From NCBI GenBank assembly GCA_021399445.1, contig JAJTUQ010000001.1:3286001-3350000 (forward strand): DNA of 64,000 nt, read 5' to 3'. The DNA comes from Xylogone sp. PMI_703. Its lineage: Eukaryota > Ascomycota > Leotiomycetes. The notes beneath the pieces are model-generated. The model searched no databases, was not told the DNA's origin, and was given only the letters and a program-made list of their open reading frames with translations. Shown in pieces: positions 56,484 to 64,000 of this stretch (its first letter is position 1; each line of letters opens with the position of its first letter). The position numbers and the translations under genes are program-made.

Positions 56484-58811
56484 GATCTGGACGGGTCGTT
56501 TCGTCCTGGCATCTTTGATTAATATGGTTCTCCATTGGCATGTGCAAAATACGGGAAAGAGAAGATGTTCCGGTGGGCTGTATGAAGACAAAAATCAAAC
56601 TGGAAAGAAGAGGGGACGTGGATACATGATGTTCATAACTTCAACAGGATATTTTCCAGTGGATGAGAATGAGACATTAGACACGATCATTTGACCTGAT
56701 CTCAACGAAGCTAGGTCTTTTGGAGGATTGGAGAGAGATCGTGATATTGTGGTTGTGAGGATGGTGGTGATCGTGGCGGAGAACGGAGGGGGGTGAGGGG
56801 AGATCACACTTACTTTGTGATGAATGAGTTGGAACAACACCCACATGCACTGGTGGAGGGACGCACGGGGAATAGAATCACATAAAGGACGTGGTTCTGA
56901 GAGCAGGTTGGTGATATGCTCGCCTGGGCCCAAGCTGGAAAGTATTCAGATTCTTCACTGGCCGCTGCCGCTGGAGCACGAAATCAAAGGAACTGAAAGA
57001 TCAGTGCTGGACAGGTTGGTTAGTGAGAAGAGAAGAGCAAGAGAGACTCGAGTCGTAGCAAAAGAACAGCCGTCTCCATGCCGGGCCAACCTCAGAAGCG
57101 GATAGTCCAGTTTCTGGCTGCAGGACAACAAGCACAAAAGAGGAGCCAAAGGAAGCCAGAAGAGCGAGCGGAGCGGAGAGGCTCTTTCTGGTGGAGCACC
57201 CCCAAAGGGCCGAGAAGTATTATAGGTGCCAGGAGAGGGTCAAAGGAGCCATCCTCGCTGCTGGTGCGGTCATGGTGCATGCTTGTTGTCGTGGCTCGAG
57301 TGCGCGCTGTCGCCGCCGCATCGAGAGCGCTCGCTGCTTTTGAGCTGCTGGAGAGCTGCCGTCTTCTCCGGGCTCTCGTGGCCACATTCGATACGCGACC
57401 TCTTGGGCGGATGCTGACTTGCTTAGGGCGGCGTTGCATACATCTAGCTGCAGAAGCTTCCTTCAGAAAGCTGCATCTGACAATACCGTCGCAGCACTAT
57501 CCTCAGCAGGTCGCCATCTGGGGGCAGAGACTTGTACAAGTACAGCACGACTGCCTGCGCGCGATGCTGCAGGGCGACAAACAAAGGCCGACTCCTCTCC
57601 TCCATGGTCCTCCAGGTGACCTGGAGCTGCAGCCCAGCATACCGTTAACCTGCTGTCTTCATCTCTCGATTCTCCCCTGTTCACCGCCTGTCGTGCTGTC
57701 GTTTCGTCCTTGCAGTAGGCTGGAATAAAGCTGACTCTGGTGCCGAGGATAGGCGTGGTGAAGATCCACGAGCGGTAACTACTGTCCGGCAAAGCTTTAT
57801 CGACTTATCTGGCCGGAGTCCAGGCAAAGAGGTACGAGGTACGGCAGTAGAAGCAGAAACCGACCACAACATCCAGCGCGTACAACCCAAGAGATGGAAT
57901 TGCAGTACAGCATCGTATTTGATCGGGTTGAAACGCAGAAGAGTCCAGGTCCAAGTGGACGACTGCAGGACAACGCACACGACATCAGCAGACGCTTTCC
58001 CCTCCAACTCCTCATCCAGTGGTCTACGGTTGCCCACAGCGGCAAAAGCGAGGGAGCAGTTCCTCATTACGGCAGCCGATAAGCGTCGGCATGCAGTTCT
58101 TATCAAAGTTACATCTTGACGCTGTCAAGGCAGTGAGCGTTGCATGGTGCTGTAAATCCGGGGATTGTCCAGGAAGACCGGTATCTGCATAAGGGCATAT
58201 ACGCTATGAGATAGTTCGGACTTAAGAGGATTCCATCTAGTAAGCTCATGACGAACGAAGGGTCAAGTTATCGTTGTGCCCAATGTATATTTCCTTCCAA
58301 ATACTACTTCAATTTTTATTCCTCGAGTCATTATTTTTATACAGCGTTTCAAGACAAAAAAGGGTGATGATGATGGCTGAGAACAGCTTGCAGCCCTCAA
58401 TTACAATTTACAGATTACAAACACTAGCAACACGGTAATATAAGAGTCAAAACTTTTTATACTTGGATTTGATAATGATAAAATGCCACCGCCTAACCAG
58501 TCATCATGGAACATAATGCATAATAACCCGCAGGAGGATGAGGACTCAATGCCTTAAAATTTAAAACCCGCCACAGTGCCGAAGAAGGGGCTAAAACAAA
58601 AAAGATGGACCCGCGGAAACATGCCTGCGCTGCTGCCACTGTAATATATAGGGAATCGCAGGCTTTTCCACACTAGATCGTGATAAATGAATGCCCATGT
58701 CTTCTTTTTTTCCAGATCATCCCGCCCCCTTGCCTGTTTTTTGAACCTCCCTTAACTCTGAAATAACTCATCACCCCCTTCAATCATTTGAGCTGCTTTT
58801 TAGTTTTGATC
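56484..58811. other. Gene-poor region between the 215-aa protein gene and BFR1
   Basis: About 2.3 kb. 57.0-58.1 kb is less AT-rich and shows overlapping frames on both strands (such as 57078-57728), but none has family signatures or supporting splice structure. It probably contains a long leader of the reverse-strand gene and the 3' flank of BFR1. Confidence 0.45.
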
Positions 58812-60385
58812 CTATGCTTCAACAGAAGCGGTTTTCAGTTCCTCAGTCACTTCCGCGACTTCATCCTTGGAACCATTAGCTGCAGCTTCCTCTTCAGCGT
58901 CTAGGCGCTCGACTTCCTTCTTGGCTTTCTCGATGTTCTAGATACACGTTAATATTTGCTTATGCTTTCATCTCTTGAAAATCACTGCAGACTTACCTTC
59001 TGGGTCTGAGCCTCCTGGTCCTTCTTCCAGAACTCAAGCTTCTCCTTGACCTTCTCCGTGACAGCAGGGATATCGGCTGCGCTCATTGGTGGATTAATGC
59101 CCATAGCATTGCAATCCTCCATGACCGATGGTGGACAGTTGTATTTTCCTGAAGCAGTTGCGCTGGCTGGTGATTCAGGGGTAGCAGCAGCAGCCGCCTT
59201 GCGGCCCTTCTTACCCTTCTTTCCACCAGTCCCCACGAAATAGTCTTCCTCGTCTTTCCGCACGACCTTCATGCCCTTGATTTCAGTATCGTTGACGGTT
59301 CTTTGGGCCTGGGCTTGTAATCCGCTAGGAGCAACCAGGGGTGCCTTCTCGGAAGAGTATGTAGGGTCCAAAAATCGGAGGAGACCCTCAGCACGACGGA
59401 TCTCATCCAGATATGCTGGGTCACTGGCTTCGGCGAGAAGTCGCTGGGCTCTCTCCTTACGCCTTTCTCTCTCTTGGGTCTCACGCTCTAATCGCTGACG
59501 CTCACGCGCGCGAGCACGTGCTTCCTTCTCATACTGGATTGCTGCGGCTCGTTGTTGGTAGTAATCGTCTTTTAACTTTTTGATGGCAGCGTATTTCTCC
59601 TGTTGCTCGGCATGAAGCTTGGTGCGTTCATCACGAAGCTGATTCAGGTTCTTGTAAATGTCGTCCTGCTCAGCCTTGATAGCATCGAGTTCGGCTTGGA
59701 TCTTGTTGTACTTTTCGCTAAGGGCCTTGGATTCAGGGTCATCTAGAGAGTCACGAAGAGACTTGAGTTTGGCCTTAGTCTCATCAATACCTTTCTGGGC
59801 ATCATCAAAGCTGGCAAAGTTCTTGCGTTGCTTCTTCAAATTGGAGATCTCAGTCAGGGCCTTCTTTTCATCCACAAGCTTCATCATGCCTCCATTGACC
59901 TGCTTCTCCAACCTGTCGATTTCCCGGTCAACCTCATCGACACTCTTGAACGCAACACGGCCTCGTGCCTGCTTTTGCTCGGCGATTCGGCTTTTGAGTT
60001 GCTCATCGAGTTTCTTGATTTGCTCAAAGGTCTGGTTGCGACCTGCTTTACCGGCACCTTGCTGTTCGCGGATTTCCTTCAATTGAGCAAGCAGCTCGGC
60101 ACGGCGCTTCGCTGCAGGGGAGTCCTTATTCTTTGGCTGGGCGTTGTCGAGCTTGGTCTTCACGGCGTTCTAGACAAAACTGGTGAGTCAAGAATCCCAC
60201 AAAAAGACAAAATCCGGCAATTAAATACTTACAAATTTCGCCATGGAGTCAGCATGCTCCTTTTCAGCCTTTTTCAAGGCCGTCTTGAAGGCCTCTTCAT
60301 CTGGCCTCTCAGGCTTCTTCTTAACCTCAACAGGCTCCTTGCCATTAATTTTGGCTGCCGCTGGGGCAGTTGCTGTGTCGGCCAT
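58812..60385 (-). CDS. BFR1: Nuclear segregation/mRNP protein Bfr1 (483 aa)
   Basis: Three reverse exons, 60233-60385, 58997-60169 and 58812-58937, with introns of 63 and 59 nt. The protein is almost entirely charged coiled coil (residues ~30-300, with KAEKEHADSMAKF, RLEKQVNGGMMKLVDEKKAL, AELDAIKAEQDDIYKNLNQL). A C-terminal region PPSVMEDCNAMGINPPMSAADIPAVTEKVKEKLEFWKK is the conserved end of the family. Yeast Bfr1 associates with polyribosomes and mRNP complexes at the ER and affects P-bodies, ploidy and secretion. Length and organisation agree. It is divergent from RPB5, with a shared upstream region. Confidence 0.93.
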
Positions 60386-60827
60386 GGCGAATGCGGGTAA
60401 CTGCAGGAATCCAATTGTTGCTAAACAATTGGAAAAATGCAGCAAAGGGGACAGAGACCGCTAATGATCCGTGAGGAATAAAAAAGGCGGGCGCCGTGGG
60501 GTTAAAGATATAGATGTACTCAGTCAGAAATAAAATATTGGAATATCGACTTGGGAACACATTTGTTGAAAGTTGTTACGGAAGCGCACCCGGACCATGA
60601 GCGCAAATCCGCTTCTTTTCCTTCGCGAACTTTTTGCCCGCCTAAAGATTGTTAGCTTCCTAGCTTCACCTTCATCTTCGTTGCAGCAGACAAACACCAG
60701 TGCCAAACACGCGCTGCTTCAATTGAAGTCTGCTCAGAGAGGGCAAAGGGGCGCATCAAGGTTATATCTCCAGTATAGATTATCTCAACAGAACTATTCG
60801 AGCGCTCGATACAATCTCGTATCAAAG
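60386..60827. promoter_or_regulatory. Bidirectional promoter region, BFR1 and RPB5
   Basis: 442 bp separate two housekeeping starts in divergent orientation. No TATA-like word stands out near either start. Any upstream in-frame ATG for RPB5, at 60573 or nearby, would add a non-conserved extension and was rejected. Confidence 0.55.
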
Positions 60828-61614
60828 ATGTCCAGTGAGGAAGACCGCGCAAAGAAACAGAGAGAAGCTGGAGAGAGGGAAATCTCGAGACTTTGGCGAG
60901 CATGGAGAACAGTACATGAGATGGTACAGGATCGGGGCTACGAGCTTGCAGAAGCAGAAGTGAAGATCAGTCTGGAGGATTTCAAATACCAGTACACAGC
61001 ACCTGATGGAACTCCTGAGTATGCAACCTCTTCCATTTGGCAACGTTAAGGCCCTGAGGAGGCATAGCTGACTTTTATACTCCAGTCGCCGAAAAATGAC
61101 CTTCTCTGCCCGTCCCAGCGATGTCATGATGCAGCGATATTCCACCCTCCCGTCTCCAGAGAACCCCAATCCTCCTCCACCAGATATCGGCACCATCTGG
61201 GTCGAATTCCTCCCAGATCAGTCTGTTGGAATCAAGCAGATGCGAAACTTTGCCCAGCATCTTTCTGCGCATAACTTCCACACCGGCATCATGGTTACAA
61301 ACGTGAACATTACGCCCGCTGCGCTGAAGATCATTCCCGCCGTCGCCTCCGAGACGCGTATCGAGTGTTTCCTCGAGCAAGACCTTCTGGTTAACATCAC
61401 CCATCACGAACTTGTGCCAAAGCATGTGCTGCTCAGCAAGGATGAGAAGGCGAAGTTGTTGGCCAGATACCGTCTCAAGGACACGCAGCTCCCGCGTATT
61501 CAGGTTGGAGACCCAGTTGCTAGATACCTTGGGCTACGAAGAGGTCAGGTTGTGAAGATTATTCGAAAGAGTGAGACTGCTGGACGTTATGCCAGTTACA
61601 GACTCTGTGTATAA
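60828..61614 (+). CDS. RPB5: RNA polymerase I/II/III subunit RPABC1 (Rpb5, 239 aa)
   Basis: Exons 60828-61018 and 61086-61614, intron 67 nt (GTATGC...CTCCAG). The N-terminal jaw part has [28 protein letters not shown]. The C-terminal assembly domain is very conserved: [61 protein letters not shown] and the terminal LCV. Rpb5 is an essential subunit shared by all three nuclear RNA polymerases and forms part of the lower jaw contacting downstream DNA. It is somewhat longer than the yeast protein, with a Pro-rich insertion NPNPPPPD after the first domain. Convergent with the ligase gene, with 170 bp between the stops. Confidence 0.95.
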
Positions 61615-61784
61615 TAAATTATGTGGCAAGTTCATCTTTGATTACGCGGAGTTGCATGGTGTTCGGGATGGATAAAAGCATGGACATGGTGTCCCGGGCT
61701 TCTGGTTTTTGAAAGCAAGAATGTTTGTTCCTAGAGATAAACTAAACCTGTAACTACATGATCTATTATGGCAGCAGTAAGATT

Positions 61785-63629
61785 CTACAGTTTTGCTTTC
61801 TCTATCACACCATCTCTTACAACAACGCCCTTGTCTGTACCTTTCTCTTTATCTCTCAGAACCCTCCTCAGGATCTTCCCGCTCGCCGACTTCGGGATGG
61901 CATCAATGAATTCTATCTCCTTGATCCATTTGTGTCTAACTTTCTTCTCGCGGACATACTGCAGCAGTTCCTGACCTAATCTCTTGGGCTCTGGAGCATT
62001 GAGTTTTGGAACGACGTAGGCTTTGGGCTTCTCACCGCTGTAGTCATCGGGAATTGCCAGAACAGCACAGTCCTCTACGAATTCATGTCCAAGCAGCAAG
62101 TCTTCCAGCTCAGCAGGTGCAACTCCAATGCCTTTCACTTTGATCATCTCCTTGATCCTATCTGTAATGGTTATCATGCCTTCCTCATCTATCACAGCTT
62201 GATCACCAGTATGCAGCCATCCATCCTTGTCAAACGTTCTCTTTGTCGCCTCCTCATTATCCAAGTAACCCATCACTATCTGTGGGCCCCTGGCAAGTAA
62301 TTCACCAGGCTGTCCTATACCAAGCTCTTTTCCATCTTCATCTATTATCTTCACTTCTGTGGAAGCGCAGATTGTACCGACTTTGTGAGCGTGTTCGTAT
62401 CCGTATTTCTCCGGAGGATGAGCAGTAATGCAGCTACAGCTTTCCGTCATACCGTATCCCTGCTTTAAACCCGTCCAAGGGAATTTCTGCTGTAGCTGTT
62501 GCAGGATCTCTGGACTCAATGGGGCGGCTCCGGAACTGAACCTCGTAATGTGTCGAAGGTCGTACTGATCAACAATGGGGTCGCGCACTAATCGGATCAA
62601 TATTGGAGGAACGAGTAGGAGTTCCCCAATCTGGTATTCTACCACGGTATCTAGCATCGCTTTCATGGTGAATGCAGGGAGCATATAGACCTCTGCGTTC
62701 AGAAGAATAGGCAAATGTAATACATGGACAAGGCCGGTAATGTGGAACGAAGGAAGGACGGCAAGAACCTTCTTATGGGTATCTGGAGTGATCTGCTGTA
62801 TTTGAAGACACTGCGCAATTACGTTTTGATGGGCTATCATCACCTGTGCTTCCAATTAATAACTGACTCCGTGACGATCATAAAAATGAGAGGAATATGG
62901 TAGCCTACCGCTTTTGGAAGCCCAGTAGTTCCACTGCTAAAGCTCAAAAATCCACACAGGTCGAAGTTGGTTTTCCCCTTCGGTATCTGGTACGCAGGGA
63001 CCTGGCCATTCTCACCGTATGACTTCCCAATATCCAGGAGCTCTTTCATAGTCACAAAGCCTTCCATTGTCCCTTCCAGTAGGAACACATTTTTCTGATC
63101 AATCCCAGCCGCCTTCGCAGCCGCAGCGGCGACTTCCATGCTCCCTGGCACGGTCATCAGAAACTTGGCCTTGGCAATCCTCAGCGCGTAGGTCATTTCT
63201 TCGATGTTATACGCTGGGCTGGCTCCCGAAACCACGCCTGCCACGCGATTGACGCCGAGCATAGCAACCGGGTACCAGATGGTATTTGGGGAGAACAGAG
63301 CTACAGTTTCTCCTTCTTTCAAGCCGTATCTCTTGACGAGGGCGGTGGAGAGCCATGTAGTGTATGTTTTCACCTCAGCATACGATATGCGTTCCTTGGT
63401 TGTAGCATTGGTGAAGCCCCGGAGCTCATGTTTGGGAAAGCGCACAAGAGGCGACGCAGGCGAGTCGAAGAGCCATTGCCAGTTTGTGATATGCCTAGGT
63501 ACTAAGGAATGTCAATGTCAATATTGAGAAAATAATTTTGGAGAGAAATCGATGGCGGTATTGATAGTGGCCAATTGGCTCCTGGGAGGACATACGGTCA
63601 ATATCCGGCTGGGTGCTCTTGAACGGCAT
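61785..63629 (-). CDS. Acyl-CoA/4-coumarate-CoA ligase-like adenylating enzyme (561 aa)
   Basis: Three reverse exons, 63596-63629, 62909-63501 and 61785-62843, with introns of 94 and 65 nt. The enzyme has the AMP-binding fold: the P-loop SFSSGTTGLPKAV (around residues 198-210, broken by intron 2 just before V), GYGMTES (A5), DGWLHTGDQAVIDEEGMITITDR (A7) and the C-terminal lysine motif PKSASGKILRR (A10). It activates a carboxylic acid with ATP and transfers it to CoA. The C-terminal tripeptide AKL is a PTS1-type peroxisomal signal, so a role in peroxisomal activation of fatty or aromatic acids is likely. The N-terminal MPFKSTQPDIDLP is typical of fungal 4CL-like proteins. Substrate is not known. 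Confidence 0.92.
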
Positions 63630-64000
63630 CGCAATGGTGAGAGAGACAGGAAGGAGCTAGAGCAGCAACCAGAGATAACGAGCAAGCAGAGTTTATAGCT
63701 AGCAACGAGAGGGAGAGAAGAGAAGGTAAACAGAGAGAGGCAGAAAGAGACCAATCACTTATCCTTTATAACTACTGTACAGCATTGGAGAAAGCTACTG
63801 TACCTCGGAGACCCATGGCAGCTGCTCCCTTGCGCTTTGGAGTTGGGGTAGCAGCAAGAAGCCGTCGGCTCAAATGCGGGGTTCCCGGATTGTCGCGCTG
63901 ACTCGCCGTAATGACTTAGTCAGTGGGTGCCTTGTTGCCTTGGTGACTCAGTACATGAGTTTCAGACTGCAACAGCTCAAGTCGCCAATGATCAAGTAAC
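63630..64000. promoter_or_regulatory. Upstream region of the ligase gene
   Basis: 371 bp upstream of the reverse-strand start. The octamer TACTGTAC occurs twice, at 63773-63780 and 63796-63803. The rest contains no gene I can support. Confidence 0.45.

Noticed and set aside
57078..57728. Forward 216-codon frame with overlapping frames on the other strand
   Set aside because: Arg/Leu-rich composition typical of GC-moderate non-coding DNA, with no family similarity that I recognise.
60573..60827. Upstream extension of RPB5
   Set aside because: The open frame upstream of 60828 lacks similarity to any Rpb5. The conserved protein starts at [10 protein letters not shown].

Overview
The window is nuclear DNA of a filamentous ascomycete (Pezizomycotina). 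The evidence is short GT-AG introns of about 40-145 nt with CTAAC/CTAAT-like branch sites, a fungal Zn(II)2Cys6 regulator, a GH11 xylanase with a C-terminal CBM1, a PTH11-type rhodopsin-domain membrane protein and RIP-like transitions in repeats. Leotiomycetes is a plausible class from the overall protein character, but this is inference. Coordinates of spliced genes are outer limits; exon limits are given in each entry and come from reading frames, splice motifs and family fit, not from transcripts.

Layout. 1-274 is the 5' end of a secreted-protein gene that runs off the left edge. 0.3-9.3 kb is accessory and partly decayed. It holds an SNF2-helicase relic, a small gene family of unknown function (3025-4213), an intact old-yellow-enzyme gene (5101-6530), a near-perfect inverted-repeat MITE (7487-7683) and a second frameshifted relic. 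9.3-16 kb carries a formamidase/acetamidase-like gene, a short-chain dehydrogenase and tubulin-folding cofactor D. 16.7-23.8 kb looks like a small metabolic module: a Zn2Cys6 regulator, two tandem phytanoyl-CoA-dioxygenase-like genes and an MFS sugar-type transporter. 24.6-27.3 kb has an unknown gene and a secreted cysteine-containing protein.

27.3-33.2 kb is a gene-poor stretch of about 5.9 kb, rich in TACTGTAC/GTACAGTA palindrome-like motifs. It leads into a CT-rich promoter and a rhodopsin-domain membrane protein (33181-34931). 36.5-39 kb is an 835-residue proline-rich protein combining a thioredoxin/PDI domain and a transglutaminase-like domain. 39.6-41.7 kb is a ubiquitin-like/C2H2 protein gene carrying an apparent one-base deletion. 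44.2-51.5 kb carries a xylanase, an enoyl-CoA-hydratase-like protein with a signal peptide, a class II aldolase and an alpha/beta hydrolase, separated by AT-rich gene-poor DNA. 52-63.6 kb is housekeeping: tRNA m5C methyltransferase (Trm4/NSUN2), a conserved fungal protein, BFR1 and RPB5 (divergent, sharing a 442-bp promoter), and a peroxisomal-type acyl-CoA/coumarate-CoA ligase.

Overall, conserved housekeeping genes alternate with accessory metabolic genes and decayed repeat islands. The most unusual items are the thioredoxin-transglutaminase fusion, the secreted enoyl-CoA-hydratase-like protein, the paired PhyH oxygenases with regulator and transporter, the motif-dense gene desert, and a dispersed 56-67-bp repeat whose copies differ mainly by transitions. 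No CRISPR, rRNA or convincing tRNA was seen.
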